Below are positions 11,792 through 25,241 of a DNA stretch of 64,000 nt, piece after piece. The DNA comes from Dasypus novemcinctus. Its lineage: Eukaryota; Chordata; Mammalia; Cingulata; Dasypodidae. The notes beneath the pieces were generated by a model, which was not told the DNA's origin, made no database searches, and saw nothing but the letters and a program-made list of their open reading frames with translations. The DNA lies in contig NC_080694.1 of assembly GCF_030445035.2 (NCBI RefSeq), positions 70,261,147 to 70,325,146 of the forward strand, in the 5' to 3' direction. Numbering within the stretch: position 1 is the stretch's first letter; every line of letters starts with the position of its first letter. The translations under genes and the position numbers were made by a program.

Positions 11792-12719
11792 TGCTTTTGG
11801 GGAACAAATAAAGCAGTAATGATGTGTTAATGTTTCTGAATTTTTAATTTTACCCTGTGGGGATTAAGTGAAGCAAATTCACAATTTAAAGGAACCCAGT
11901 GGTGAGTTACAATGTGCAAAAGGGTTAGCAGTGGTAGAGATAAATTTGCTTACAACAAAATTAAGGAAGACTGACCAACTGGTAAATTTTGAACAAGTAA
12001 AATGATAATAGACTAATAGGATCATCATATTGTGATGATATTAGAGATGCATAAAGGGCACTTTTTAAAAGAAGGAAAAGTAGGAAATGAGCATAACCTT
12101 ATATGTGACATTAGAATTAGGGCTGAGACAAACTTGAAACATGCAAACAGGGTAGTTGTTCAAGTTGTGATTCTAGTCTGGCAGGAACACAGATTTCTCC
12201 ACTTGGCCACATCTTCTAGGTACACAAAATAGCAGGCAACTCAAAAATCTCCCCCAACAACCTAAAAAACTAAGAGACATGAATCACAACAAACTTTATA
12301 CACTGCTTAAGTAGGAGAAAAAGCACCCATAATTGACATGGAGTCCCAAGATTGCTGCATTGTGGTGGGGCCGTGGTTGTAGTGGATACCATTCTAAATG
12401 GGGAAGGTTTCCAAGAGGAGGAGAACATTGAAAACACCAAAAATGTTTCAGCCCAGGAAGGAGAGTGCCTCATAGAGGAGCAAAAAAGAACAAGACACAG
12501 CAGAGCGACTGAGAGAGGAGTGAAAAAGCATGGCAAATGTAAGGAGAAGAAAGAAAGCACTGCTATTTGTAAAAAAAATTAATAATCACCACATCAAGAG
12601 AAGAGCAAGCCCTTGATGTGACAAATTGGTAAAGCTACACTGACACTTCACACACATCCACTAATATTCCTCTGCTAGTAATTCTTCTAGGCTATCATAG
12701 TACAATGTAAGCCTCCAAT
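11792..12719. other. 5' flank of the OR12D3 pseudogene
   Basis: Would hold the promoter and noncoding first exons of OR12D3 if they survive; none can be pointed to. A 76-codon plus-strand frame (12352-12582) and a 96-codon minus-strand frame (12270-12560) overlap and look like chance openings. Confidence 0.35.
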
Positions 12720-13160
12720 AAAATAGCTTCAGAAGATGACAGAAATGAAGAAGAAATAGTCAAGCTGACAATTGTAATGAGAAGTTTTAACATATTTCTC
12801 TCAATAGCTGAAAGAAGAATTGGCCAAAAAGTCAGTCAATATTTAGAAAATTTGAAGACAATTTACAATTTGACATTTGTGTGTTTTTTTTATTTTACAT
12901 ATATAGGACATGGAACTCAACGAGAAAACAATTTACATTATTTTCAGTGCACATTTTACAAAATCAAGCATATGCTGAATCTTACAAAAAGCTTCCAAAA
13001 TCTTCAAAAGATTAACCCATTCAAAGACTGTTCTTTGTCCAGAATGGAATTACAAAACAATAACAAAAATAAATCTAAAAACCTACAAAATGTTTCAGAC
13101 TAAGGATTACATGTCTAAATAGTTCATAGGTAAAAAGAGAAATCAAAGAAGAAATAAGAG
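12720..13160 (+). mobile_element. Old LINE-1 fragment (ORF2 endonuclease region)
   Basis: About 12775-12870 reads like the L1 endonuclease segment with a degenerate IADRR..QK.S motif (SIAERRIGQKVSQYLENL in one open frame). The following A-rich text and the phrase near 13120 also look L1-derived. Heavily diverged; ends approximate. Confidence 0.45.
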
Positions 13161-13164
13161 GAGG

Positions 13165-13644
13165 CTGATTTGAGAGTGTGCATCTGGTCTCGCGTCGGTG
13201 CATATGCCACCTTTCCTTCCTAGCCTGCTTGGTATCTGTTGGAGATTTGGACCTGAAGAGTATTGGGAATGAAAGAAAGAGAGAATGGAGAAGGAAACAG
13301 AGAAAGAAAGAGTGAGAAAAAGAACGAGAGAGCTGGGATCAGGGGGTCTGCAAGCAGAGACTCCTCGGACAACTTTATTGCTCACAAGGGGCTCTATATA
13401 TACCCCAGTCCATGTGGGTAAAACCATCAACATTACTCATAGTTTAAGGGATTAAGAAAATCTTATCTCAAGGTTTAAGTGTTTTATTTACTACACAAAT
13501 GTTATCTGCTCATCTTTTCTTTCAGCCTTTCACAGCTTCATCCTGTTTGCTGGGAACTCTTAATTACCACATTCCTTAGATTGCAAGCGCACCCATGGAG
13601 ACAGCATGTCTCCCTGAGAGGCCACTGTGCCTCAGTTTCCAACA
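13165..13644 (-). repeat. LTR of betaretrovirus type (ERV2-like), probably solo
   Basis: On the minus strand it starts TGTTGGAAACTGAGG (right end, 13644). It has a TATA run at 13394-13402 and AATAAA only about 20 bp further on (13374-13379), the compact R region typical of class II LTRs. A pyrimidine-rich U5 and a terminus near 13150-13170 follow. The left end and target duplication are not resolved. No interior is attached on its U5 side. Confidence 0.65.
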
Positions 13645-15150
13645 GTGTCTGTTTACTCAGTGGCACTGATCAAACAAGCCAGCGAGGACCACCCCTGCCC
13701 CTCTTCAGTTTGGTGCCCAGGGTGGGGCGGGAGTCCTTGTGAGAACCGTGGTGGTGGTGGACTCCTGGGCCCTGAGCTAAGACATCTCACAACCCTGGCT
13801 CTTCAGCTTCCGGAGTGCTTTAGACAGTCAGAAGGTGTCTCTTGCCTCGAGGATCCAGGATCCCTAAAGTGGGTGGGCTATGAAGAAAAACAGGTTCTGG
13901 TCTCTGTGTGTTGTGTGTGTTTGTGCTATTCTCTTCTTCAGCAGCGCATTAGCTGCTTGCCAAAGCCGAAAGCGGCATTTTGCTATGTTTGGATTTTAGG
14001 CTTGAAAGGAATAAGGACGGGGACAGCCATGCCTGAAGAAATGTTGCCGAGCTTCGATGCTTAGTTATTGGTTTCTGCACTTAACTAAATTGGGAAATAG
14101 CCAGAGCTTGGAAGTGAAGGGGAAAAGTATTCTGCTGGGTTGTATCATTAAATATTGAGAACGATTCAAGTATGCACCTATGACTAGTAAGAGAATGATT
14201 CACCTTTGGAAGGAAGTCAGGCCTCAACATGCCTTAGAAGGTGAGCAGAAATGACCAGCACAAGATCTTTAGAGGCTTTTTTGGTGCATGATTCGTCACT
14301 GTATTAAAGGGGAATGTGCCATTGAATAAAAGTGCAGTGTGGCGAAAGAAGAAGAAGAAGTTAGAAAATATTTTGCAATGATTAATATAGATGAGATATC
14401 AAATCTTTTAGCATACTGCTAAAGCTGTGAACAAAGGAAAATTGTTGGACATAAATTGATATTAGAAGAGATGATGAAAATCTATAGCTGAATCTAGTCT
14501 TCAAGAAAACTGAGTGATTAAATATATCAATGAAAGCAAAAACTCAAATTTAAAGCTCCTTACCAACTTTAATTCCAATGTATCTTTTTAGCCACTTCCT
14601 CACATATACCCTCAAATCCAGTAACCAATTCATGCTTCTTGTCCTCACCTGGCAAAACTGAAACCACTCTACTTATTCCTCTATATCTTTGCAGTGAAAA
14701 CCCCATGCACACATTTGTCTCTCTCTAAATCATGAATACTCAACTCCAGTGTGAACTCAAAGGGGCCAAGCAATCACATTCTCCCTTCTCCCCTTTCTCC
14801 GCAAACTGCTAACTCATCTTTGCAGTCTTCATTCTGAGTTAATGACTTGGTTTCCTCCATACTGAAATAGTAGGGATAGTCAGAAGAGAACTTGTACAAT
14901 TCTCCTTCCAATATCTACACACATTTTGTAATTGTGCCCAAGGACTGTTCCTTCCTTGTATTTGCAACTATGTAATCCTTGCTACACCTGATGAGGATCC
15001 AGCACTTGTGTTTGTGCCCATTCCTTTTCATTTCCCCCAAAACACTGCTCCAGTTATTCTCTCCTCCACCTTACATCATGAATTGTCCCCTCTGCTATCT
15101 GTCAATACCCGCTGTTTGTGATTCTTCACCTCCATTCTCTCTTAAATCTA
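13645..15150. other. Unassigned; first 400 bp may be an LTR-element leader
   Basis: 13645-14064 is the most GC-rich part of this flank and holds a 145-codon open frame (13627-14064) unlike any protein I know. A phrase TTTGGTGCCCAGGG near 13709 resembles a primer site, so this could be the start of an old ERV leader. 14065-15150 is AT-rich with nothing identified. Confidence 0.25.
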
Positions 15151-15154
15151 TGCT

Positions 15155-15639
15155 TGTTTTAGAATTTGAGAGAGGTCAATTATTTGCGTATAGAAAAGCC
15201 AGGACTCAGGAATGATTCTGAGAAGGAAAAATGGTTTATTGATGGCCAGCTGGAATTGGGAGCTTTCTGTTTCAAACCTGAGCCCCGAACAAGAATTTTG
15301 AGTTCCTTTTATACAGAGGAAGGGCTAAATCATTCTTTGTTTCAGTGCTCAATAGGTTTGGATTAGCATATCTGTCTTCCACATCCCAGGTAAGCTTTTA
15401 GCATGGACTTTATATATTCTAGTTAAGCTTTTAGCACATTTGGTTTGCATTTCCCCTGAATATTTAAAGTTTATGGAGTTTGCATTGATAAACTGTTTCC
15501 TGGGACTGTAGTCATTGCCATGGTTACCAGGGGCAGGGCTGCAACCTCTCACCATCCCACACCCACAAGTCAGGACAGACAGCTTAGGTTAAGGTTATCT
15601 CCTAAGAGATAGATAGCCTCCCACCCATAGCCCACATCA
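15155..15639 (-). repeat. Solo LTR of ERV family A
   Basis: 485 bp in antisense, flanked by the target duplication TGCT (15151-15154 and 15640-15643). It shares the TGATGTGGGCTATGGG start, TATAAAAG and AATAAA with the paired LTRs but is visibly more diverged from them. It is an older insertion reduced to one LTR by recombination. Confidence 0.93.
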
Positions 15640-15699
15640 TGCTAACTGCATTTTCCCTTTACTTGTCCTCTAAAATTTATTTTACAAAAATGATCAATA

Positions 15700-16970
15700 A
15701 CACTCACTATGTCAAATCGAAAGATGAACTCTCAGTTCTCATTTTACTTGTCCTTTCAAAACCGTGTGACAGGATCAACCACTCTCTCCACCCTAAGATG
15801 CTTTCATCGTTGGATTTCCAGGACATTACTGGCTCCTTTTTTTCTTCCTGTCTCACCAACTCCTCCTTCCACTTCCATTGCTCATTTCTCTTTATCTACC
15901 CAGGTCTTAATGATGGAGTTCCACAGGGCTCAGTCTTCAATCTCTTCTTTTATTTCTCTTTTTTGCGTCCTTCCCTTGGCTATCTCCATGAATCTAATGG
16001 CTTCTCATGCAATCTATTCTCTGAAGACTCCTATGCTTTTATTAATAATTGGAACCTCCTTCTTGAATTCCTGAATTTCTAACAACCTACTCAATACTTT
16101 ACTAGAACATATATTAAGCATATGAAACTGAAACACCAATATTTTGCACAAAACTCATGGATTCTAATCTATCTGTTAAATGACAACTCCATCCTCTCAA
16201 GCCAAAAACCAAAATTCTTGCCTGACTCTGTTCATTTTCTCACAAAATTGAATTGGCAAATTCTATTGGCCCTAGCCTCAAGGCATGTAGAATCTAACCA
16301 TTACTTACTATATCTTCTACTGGTCTTCTCCAAGTCAAACCATAACTTACTGGAGTTGTAGGAATAATTTTACCTCTGTTCTTTTCCAACTAACCCTATT
16401 CTTATGACAGCATGCAGGATGCACTCTAATGGTTCTCATCTTATTCAGAGTAAAAATTCAAAGTAAATACAGTAACTTACTTGATCCTGTGATCATGGCC
16501 CCTATTTCCTTTCTGCATCTATTTCTACTGTGGCCCTTGATAATTCAATCACTGGTCGTTATGCTGTCCCTAGAGCCCATTAGTCTCACTCCATCTCAAG
16601 ATCTGTGCACCACAGTCCACTCTACCTGGAACACACTTCTCTTTAGTTAGTTCCAAATCTCTTTCAGCTCTTGTCCCTAGGGCCATCTCCTCAGTGTGGA
16701 CTCCATATTTCTCTATATTAAATCACAAACAAAACTTTAAAAAGCACTCTGTCATCCTTCACTGCTTGTTTTGTTGTAGTAGCACCTATCTTTTTCTGGC
16801 ATGTGTGGTTCTGCTTATATGTATTTTCTTTTACTTCCCAGTTAAATGTAACCCCCAGAAAGGAAAAGGTATTTTCTGCTTTATTCAATACTGCACTCCC
16901 AGAACTTAAAACTGTGCCAGGCACATAGTAGGTACTCTGTATATATTTATTAAATCAACTAATGAATTGC
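15700..16970 (+). mobile_element. LINE-2 fragment, ORF2 3' part to 3' end
   Basis: 15880-15950 contains the reverse-transcriptase phrase around CACAGGGCTCAGTCTTC, typical of L2. It continues through degraded C-rich text to the classic L2 terminus, GCCAGGCACATAGTAGGT, near 16917. An ancient mammalian relic with many breaks; the solo family A LTR lies just 5' of it. Confidence 0.75.
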
Positions 16971-18810
16971 TGTCACCTGTTAAATGCTTGTCAATTCTGA
17001 AAACTACACTCATGATGTGAAATTTGTCATTTTTAGGCACCCCAATCTATAATCTAGGTGCTAAACTCAAAAAGGGCTCCCACAAATTTATCAGAGTGCA
17101 CTGTAGGAAAGAAAGTGAGCAATGTATATTTGTAGTTTAAGTAAATGGTTTTTAGCCATATAGGGCCAATAGATTTTGCAAAACTTTTTTTGGCATGGAC
17201 TGTTCTTCATGTCACTAATTATTCTTAATAATCTATTAGCATCTGTGAGTAGTATTTAAAATTTAAGTAATTATATGATTGGTGATGGAAAGCATAAGGC
17301 TAGGAGCTTCATTCCATGGAAATGGATAGAGAAGAAATATTCAAAATGGAGTTGTTGATAGTGGAGGGTAGAGGGTTAATCTCAGGAATCATAAACATAA
17401 GTGAAGGACATTACAAATGGTGCATACATTGAGAAGTAGGGATGTACATAGAACTAAGTACAGAACTGTGGTTCTGAAATATTTTCTTTATTTTTTCTGC
17501 ATAATAGAACCATGACTCTACCACTAAAAAATAATTATCTCTTATATTAGATGTGAAATATTATCTGATACTCAAAATGAACCTGACACTTTTATGAGTA
17601 CTAATTTTGGCATGCATTTAAAAGTTATTCTTCCCACTTTCTTTTGCCCTTAATATTTCTCTCTTTCTCTCCCCCTCTCCCACTCCCCCGCCCCTCCCTC
17701 ACCACTAAACAGATATATCCAGGCATTTAATTATACTTGCACCTATACTCATTCACTCACAGAGCCTACCCTGAAACAAAAGAAAAAAATAAAAGAAATG
17801 TATAAATAAAGAGATTAGGAAACCCAAAGCTTTTCTAGCTAACGACTTCAGTGGAATGCTCTTGCTGTCTCACTCTGCAGTTTCTACAGTCTAAATGTAA
17901 AGACGTTTCTTTCAGTTTCACTCACACATTTTAATCATCTCAACCCTTTCCATCAGAAAACTCTTCCTCTGCTTTTTCCATTCCCAGAGCTAAATTACCC
18001 TGCATTTTCTTTGTCTGCACATACCTTGGAATGAAAATAATCTTTGACTTAAAAGGATGTCCCCAGTCAGGAATCAAATGTATTTAATGTCTCCTAGAAT
18101 AAAATTATCCAGAGATAATTTTCTCTATTAGGAGAGAATTCTGGCTGCTCAAAGCATCTTATATTCACTTTTATTACAAACGGGTTATGTTTAAGTGTAA
18201 GACAAAATCTTAGCAGATCTCATCTCTTACTCTAGTGTAGGAACAAACAGTCTAATCCCTCTACAGACGTCCTCGGAGGCTGCTTGGGCATTAACGTCTT
18301 GAGCTTTTCTCTCTAAGGTTTCATTCACTCCAAATTTCTCTTTCCATAAATATCTATTTATGTCCTTTACTTTTCTTTTTTTTTTTTTTTTTTTTTTGCA
18401 TGTGTTTATGAGGCACTACTTTGACTTAGCAGCTCTGGGGGGAAAGTGGCTGTTCCTGTTAATAACTTTAGTCACAAATGAAATAACTACTTAACCAACT
18501 GTATTCATATAATCATAATTTCTGACTCCCCTAATCACTGGATTATAGTTCTAACTCACTCATTTTGCTTCTCTCAACTTCAGATTCCTTTCATTTTAAA
18601 TTTTATGAAATAATACTAAACAATACCATGCCATGAAAACAGAGCAAGACTATGTGCTAAATTTCATAGTACATGATATATTTCTAAAAGATCAGATAGG
18701 TGGACGAGTTAGAGCAAACTCATAAAGGATTTATGGAGAAAGTGCTTACTTGCCTGAACCCTAACTGAAGAGATGAAGTACAAAAGATTTTAGCATTCAC
18801 CCTTATCTAC
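16971..18810. other. Intergenic sequence, no gene seen
   Basis: AT-rich. Includes a pyrimidine-rich simple stretch (17650-17702) and a T tract of about 27 bases (18371-18397) that could be an antisense retroposon tail. No exon or named repeat could be supported. Confidence 0.5.
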
Positions 18811-18813
18811 TAT

Positions 18814-19291
18814 TGATGTGGACTATGGGTGGAAGGCTCTTTGTCTCTTCAGAGATAACCTAAGCTGAAGGCTGTGGGTGTGGAATGGTAAGAGGCTGCA
18901 GTCCTGCCCTTAAGAACAATGGCAACGGCTCCAGTCCCAGGAAACAGTTTAACAATGCAAGGGCTATATACTTTAAGTATTTAGGGGAAATGCAAAAACC
19001 AAATATGCTGAAAGCTTATCTAGAATATCTGGAGTCCATGCTAAAAGCTTACCTAAGATGGGGAAGATATATATGCTAATTGAAGCCTATTAAGAACTGA
19101 AACAAAGGGACCATTTGGCCTTTCCTCTCTGTGTAAAAGACGTTTGAAAATCTTGTTCAGGGCTCTGGATTCAAAGAGAAAGCTCCCAAGTCTGGCCGGC
19201 TGTCAATAAACCATTTCTCCTTTTCAAAATCATTCCTGAGTCCTGTCCTCTCTATACTCAAATAATTGAACTTCTCTCAAATTCTACAACA
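18814..19291 (+). repeat. 5' LTR of ERV family A copy 2
   Basis: 478 bp. It shares subtype differences with its own 3' LTR (25242-25719) that set both apart from copy 1, so the two copies belong to slightly different sublineages. Confidence 0.94.
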
Positions 19292-19295
19292 TTTT

Positions 19296-19313
19296 TGGTG
19301 ACCCAGATGGGAC
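19296..19313 (+). other. Primer-binding-site-like sequence of ERV copy 2
   Basis: TGGTGACCCAGATGGGAC at the same offset from the LTR as in copy 1. It differs from copy 1 at several positions, so the two lineages may have used different tRNA primers or one site has drifted. Confidence 0.6.
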
Positions 19314-22303
19314 AACAAACGAAGGCCAGAGACGGTAGCATTTTGCTGCCCCTTCCAAATCCCCGAGGAAGCCGGGAGGACTCGGGTGAACCCCAAATCT
19401 GGGTGCCCCTGGATTAAATTTAATTCAGAAAAGATGTGGGCTCCACCAGAATCTTCCCGACAAAAATCGAGGGCAATGGAAGGTCTGAAGAGAAAGATTC
19501 TGGGAACAAAAAAGAACTCTGAACATGGAAGAAGGTAAGACTCCCCGGGTGAACGCAGTCTGGAAGGCCCTAGCTTTAATTGCTAGGAAGGGGAGGCTGA
19601 TCACCTCCCGAGAGAACCCTAGTAGCCCCAGAAGGTTGGGGGGAAGCCAGTCTCTCTAGGCTTGGGAAAAGGAGAAAAACCAGGGAAAAGCCCTGGTGTT
19701 TTGGGTTTGTCTAACTGCATGTTAGAATCTGGTACTGGTCTTATATCCACTAAAGGAGTGGAGTCTCGATTTTAATAGGAAGGGCTATTTATAGGTTCAA
19801 GTCCTAATGTCCTGGAAATTGGTCTAGATTAAGGAAAACAAAACTTGGTTACAGGAAAATGGATCGGCTTTTCTGGTGGAGCTTGGTCTGGGTGTAAAGT
19901 TTAAACAGTGGAAAAAGTCTAGCTGAAATCTTTTGTTATGGTGCTAATTTGTGAATGAATTCACTTTATACCAAATGTTAAGTGTTCTGAGGTTTGTGAT
20001 GGCTGTGGGGGCAGCCTGGCGAAAATAAATACATAAACTTGTGGGTCAGATTAGTGACCTTTGTGCTTCTGTCTGTGTCAGCTCAATGCTAGTGTTGGAG
20101 TTGTGTCCTTATGTAAAGTAGAATTACAGCTGAGCTAGAGCCCTCCCTTGCCATTGGCAAGGGGGTGAAATGATTCTGGGGCAAAAGCTGAGGAGTCTGG
20201 ATGTTTGCGGAGTCTAGATGTTTGTGCATGCTCTGCTGTCTTGTCTCTGGTCTGGCCCTTTGCCGGCGCTTGGAGGCCATCTGTGTCCGCGCCATGCACC
20301 CAAGTTTGTTGGGGATGTCCCAGTCAGGGTGGCTGGGTCCCCGGGAGAGTTGCCAAATTTGAGTAGGTTCTGTCTGTCCATTTTGGCTGAAAGCTGGAAA
20401 GGGGGGAGCGGCTTGCCCCTTTCCAGTGAGTCCACACCTTCTATTCATAAGCAGCATTCCTGTTTGTTGTGCACCCGACTGCCTGGAAGTGGGGGAAGTG
20501 AAGGGGGTGAAAAGCAGAATCAGAATAAATGCAGTAAAGTTCCCTCCTTAGGTTGTTAAAGCCAAAATACGTTTGCATTCTGCCCAGGTTCTTAGAAGGT
20601 ATTGTAGTAACTTTAAGTAAGAGAATGTGTTCTGTGAAGGTAAAATTTGTCTTAAAGGTATAAATAATTATAAAGGTTTTACAAACCATTGTTTAAATTA
20701 AGGTATTTAAATGGCAAATTGCAGAAAGTCATTATTAAACAAAAACTGAATAGATAATAATAATAATAAAAGGTAATTTTATAACAAATTTATTTGGCAG
20801 CCAGCCTCCCCTGCCAACTTGCTTCCAAAGAAACTGTTTCTGGTATTACATGCTACTAAATATTTAAAGTGAAGAAAAGTTCATTATTTTAACAAGCTTA
20901 TTTAGTATTAATGGCAATTATATGTTGTAAGAAGTTTGCCTGGTAACTTAGTATGTGGGATATATGGAATGTGTTTTTATTGTTAAGGAAACAGAAGATG
21001 ACTTTGTCATTAAAATCATTTATAAATGCATTTATATTATAGAACAGGGGAAAGGTAAGAACTGAAATTATAGCTGGGTGAATTTAGCTTGAAATTATTA
21101 AGTGTAAACTCTAAACTTTACCTTTCCTTAGTTTATGGTTACTTCAAGGCTAACCTCACCCCTTGCCTTTGCCTATGGTTATTTCATAATAGCTTCTGCC
21201 CCTATAAGCCAGACAAGAGCTGGGACATCACTGTCTCCTCTCCTGGTATTAGTAACCCTTTCTCTCATGAATTCAAGTGTAAACTAAATAAATTGCTGCC
21301 TGATAGAATAAGGTTAAATGGCCACTGGAGTTTTATTATCTCCAAAATCAAAAAGGGGGGTGGAGGGGGAGAAGTCTCCTGCCTTGACGGTCAGTGTTCT
21401 TAAGAGTGGCAATTCATGAGACAAAGCAGTCTGTCTCCCTGAGGCTTCAAATAGCCTCAGTAAATATATATAAAATTAATCTTGTTGCTTATCCAAAATT
21501 CTGCTAATTTCAAAGTAAAATATAAAGTTCTAAAACAAAATGGTGCTAAAGCATTGAGAACATTTTGGTTATTACAATCCATTAAGTAAGAAAGAAAATT
21601 CTTGTGGTAAACTGCTTGGTCATAGTGCAAATTAACGAAAGTTTCAGGAGTCTTTGAAATGTTTGTAGTCACACTTGTTTTGTAAAGATTAGAAGTTTAA
21701 AGTAATTAAAGTTATGTTTTTGTCTTAAACTATTTATATCTGCCTATATGCTCAAATTGTTGAGGTTAAATATGCAGTTATGTAAGTAATATGTATTTCT
21801 GGACCCCTAATTAATTAAGCTAAACAGTATATAAATTAATGCAAATTATAAGTAATATCAATGAGTTGTGTTTGTGTCTAACTCTTTGTGTCTGCCCATT
21901 TGAAAAAAATGCTCAGTGTATGTCTTCATACATCAGGATAATATCAAATTAACAAATAAAAATTCTTAAAAGAGGTCTATTCAAATTGTTAAAAATTAAA
22001 TATGCAGTTATATTTGTAAATATTCTTAAAGCCCAAATTAAACTAAGCAGGATGAAAAAGTCATAGAACTCTGATTATAGAAACAATTGGGAAAGGACCT
22101 CCTCTTTGCAAGAGCTTTAAAGACAAGACTAGGTGTGGCAGATTAAACCTGTCTACTAGGCTAGGGAATTAAGAATCAGTTTGCCCTGTAATTTCCCAGT
22201 TTAAACCTTTTGTCAGCCATAAAAAAATAAAATAAAAATAAAAAAAATAAAAAAAAACCCAAGATTAGGTTAATTTTCACGTAAGGAAAAAATTGTTGAT
22301 TGG

Positions 22304-22709
22304 TGTAACCTGGCAGCCTGCTGCCTCAGTCTCCCACTCCCGGGTTGGACAGCAGTGGAGGAGACCAGTTTAGGCCAGTCCTATGGGCAGTGGAAGGATG
22401 CCCAAGAAGGACTAAGTCGATGCCATTTCAGCACTAATTTCTATTCCTTATTTGACAAAGGGGAGCAGGTAAAAACTAAAATGGTTGGAATGTGATTGAA
22501 GAAGCAGTTAAATCACAAACTTTTGCGTGGGAAGGTTAGATCTCAGATAGGCTGTAACTTCTGAAGTATCCAATCTATGGAAAAACAGAGGAAGAGCTTG
22601 CATGCTAGGCTTAGAGGTATAAATTGTGTCATTTTTCTATGTTCGGGGCACCAGCCATATCTGGCTCTGTGCACCTTCTTGCAAGATTGAGAATAAATTC
22701 TTCTCCACA
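22304..22709 (+). repeat. LTR-like module embedded in ERV copy 2 interior
   Basis: Counterpart of 7344-7759: same TGTAACCTGG start, TATA-like and AATAAA signals, CTCCACA end and trailing TGGTGAGCC. Confidence 0.5.
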
Positions 22710-23645
22710 ATCTGGTGAGCCTTATTTTGTTTCAGAAGATTTCTTTCCAACAAAATAAAGGTAATTAGTGGCTCTATTAACAAATTTCAGTAAGTAAAGG
22801 AAAGTCCATAAAAACTATGGAAAGATCTTTCCTGGGTTATGATTTTTAAAAAAATTTAAATAATTGTGTAATGTGTTTTAAAACCTGGTAGTCAGTATGC
22901 TTTTAAATTATTAATTTTCATAACTTAAACAAAGAAAAGAAGTTTTTAGCTTCCTGTAAGGGAAAAAGAGAACATTCCTTGCATAAACTATTATGGTTTC
23001 AATTTTATTTAACTTGAGTGCAATCTCCCATAGTTAATTTATAAACTAAATTAACATTATATGTACAAAATCTTTACAGTAATGAAAATTGTAAATTCAC
23101 ATTGGTGAAATTAGGCTAAAGAAAAAGTTGTAGATATGCTATCTTAAATAAAGAGTAAATTTCTTTCATTTGTAATTATAATTTAGTAAGTTTATTTAAA
23201 CATGAGGTGGCTAGTCAATGTGGTTATAGTCAATTATAAAGAGTTTGTAAAACATCTTCCAAACTAAAAATGTTTAAATAGTTCTAGTTGTAGAAGTCAT
23301 TGTTAACTAAAAAACTTAGATTGGTATTAGTAGCAGAAATAACTTCATGATAATAAACCTGTCTGAAGGCCACTGCAAAGTACACATTTAAGTAAATGGT
23401 AATAAAAAGTTATCTTGATTCTATTGGAAATATTCTGTTTTCATTCTAACAATGAAAAATAATATTTTTCCTCTATTACTAAAGTAAAGTAACCTACTGT
23501 TATCATCATAGTAAAATTGTGTAAGTAAGCAGTCATTTGATATATGTGTTGCATTAAGTTGTTTAAAATATATATAAAAACAAGGAATAAACTTTAACAT
23601 TGTCAAACTCTTGTGCATTCAAACCAGGCCTTGAATACATTACAG

Positions 23646-23964
23646 GTGGCCTCTCCATGTGAGTTATTGGCTAGGCTGGTCACTGACCCCTCAATTAAAA
23701 TATGTGCTATATCAGTCTCTGGTTCTGCTCCTGAAGTCGATGGAAACTATATTGCAGTTTCAAGCTCCTGCAGCAGCCAATAATGACTCGGTACAGCCAA
23801 GTGTACAATGGATATCGCCTCCAGACTGGCACTGTTCCATGGTGCCAGAGAGCACTATGCACCAGGCTAGTAGAATACTGGAAAATCTCTCTAAGATGAA
23901 GGATGCTGCAATTTGCTCACTGCATTAAAGAACATGCTAAGTGGAGCCATGATACCAGGATACT
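23646..23964 (+). other. 319-bp exon-like segment, ERV copy 2
   Basis: Same acceptor- and donor-like borders and the same length as 8693-9011. The 89-codon frame lies at 23659-23928. Confidence 0.4.
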
Positions 23965-25229
23965 GTAAGTAAAACTTAAACACAATTGGCATTATGGCCT
24001 GCTCTCATGGAGAGATAACATGTAAGGTATTACAAACTTGAAACTCAAAACTAATAATTGCAACTCTGAATCCTTATGCATTAAGTAATACATTAGTTAA
24101 TATTAAGTGCTGTACTTTTATCCTGTACTAAATATATGCCTAATAATTGTAATGTTATCTTTTCTATTTTGGATCAAGTGCAGAAGTATATTAGACATGT
24201 TAAATTCCTGGTAAAATCATTTTCAAAACAGTTAATAACATGTTTGTAGAATAAGGTGGCAGTCTCAGCCAGTCTCAGTCAACTTCTATATTCTGCTGTA
24301 CTCTGCTGTGTAGCAAAGGTGAGGCTTGCTTGCTGATGTTGAGTCACCTATTGAACAAGTCAAAATTGCTAGAAATTGTACAATTAAAACCAAGGTTTAA
24401 AAAAAAAACACCTTTATTCTGTAGTTCTAATCACTCCACAGGTGAAAACCAAGAGAATTTCCAACTTAGTGTTCTAATCCTGAGTGAAGCCAGTTGACCA
24501 AGGAGTGCCAGTTGACCAGGAGCATCTGACAGAGCAAATGAGTGCCAATCATTGAACAGCTTGGAATGTGTCTTCAGAAAAAGCTAAGTGTCTGCTGCAA
24601 TTTTTCTCTAAAGATAAATAACTTTAAAAAAAAAAGAATATATATGCTGTTCCCACCAGCTTTTAAGAAGGAGTGCCATCTTTATAGGCACCTAACCTTG
24701 TCTATCTCTGTAATCCAATGTCCTCTTTTAAAAACAGGGTATTCCAAATTTTTAATTAAGTTTGTTTCTTTCAGAGTGAACATCTTATTAACCATATGAA
24801 AACTTCATCCAACTTTGTACAGAATGCCAGATCCATCTTCCTCCAGTTAAAATAAATTAATAAGAGTTTTACACCTTATTAGGCAATGACTACAGCCCAT
24901 GACCAGCAGGAAGCAGTTACAGAAAAGAGATCGTCTCCCTTCAGCACCCCTTTTAAATTAAAGGTGTAAACTCTTTAAGAGTAAAATAAAAGTAATAGAT
25001 GGATCTGGAACCTGACTGGAAATCCACGTGAGTGCCAGTGGCAGCAGAAATAACTGCAGGAGGCCCCTGCCCAAGATTCTGCTGTCCAGAATGAAAAGTT
25101 CTAAACTTCTAAAAACAGTCCTGGATGCTGTACTAAAGACTGATAAATAATCAATCAAAACAACAAACAGCCATCCACCTCATAGCTCCAACAATAATTA
25201 TGCCAAAGCTTAGCAAGTTAAACTTTGGC

Positions 25230-25241
25230 AAAAGGGGGGAA
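25230..25241 (+). other. Polypurine tract of ERV copy 2
   Basis: AAAAGGGGGGAA directly before the 3' LTR. Confidence 0.85.

Noticed and set aside
13627-14064. 145-codon frame as a host gene
   Set aside because: No known domain, codon use not gene-like, and it begins inside an LTR edge. A chance opening in GC-rich sequence is more likely.
15639-16082. 147-codon frame as a gene
   Set aside because: It lies in decayed L2 sequence and overlaps an alternate frame of similar length.
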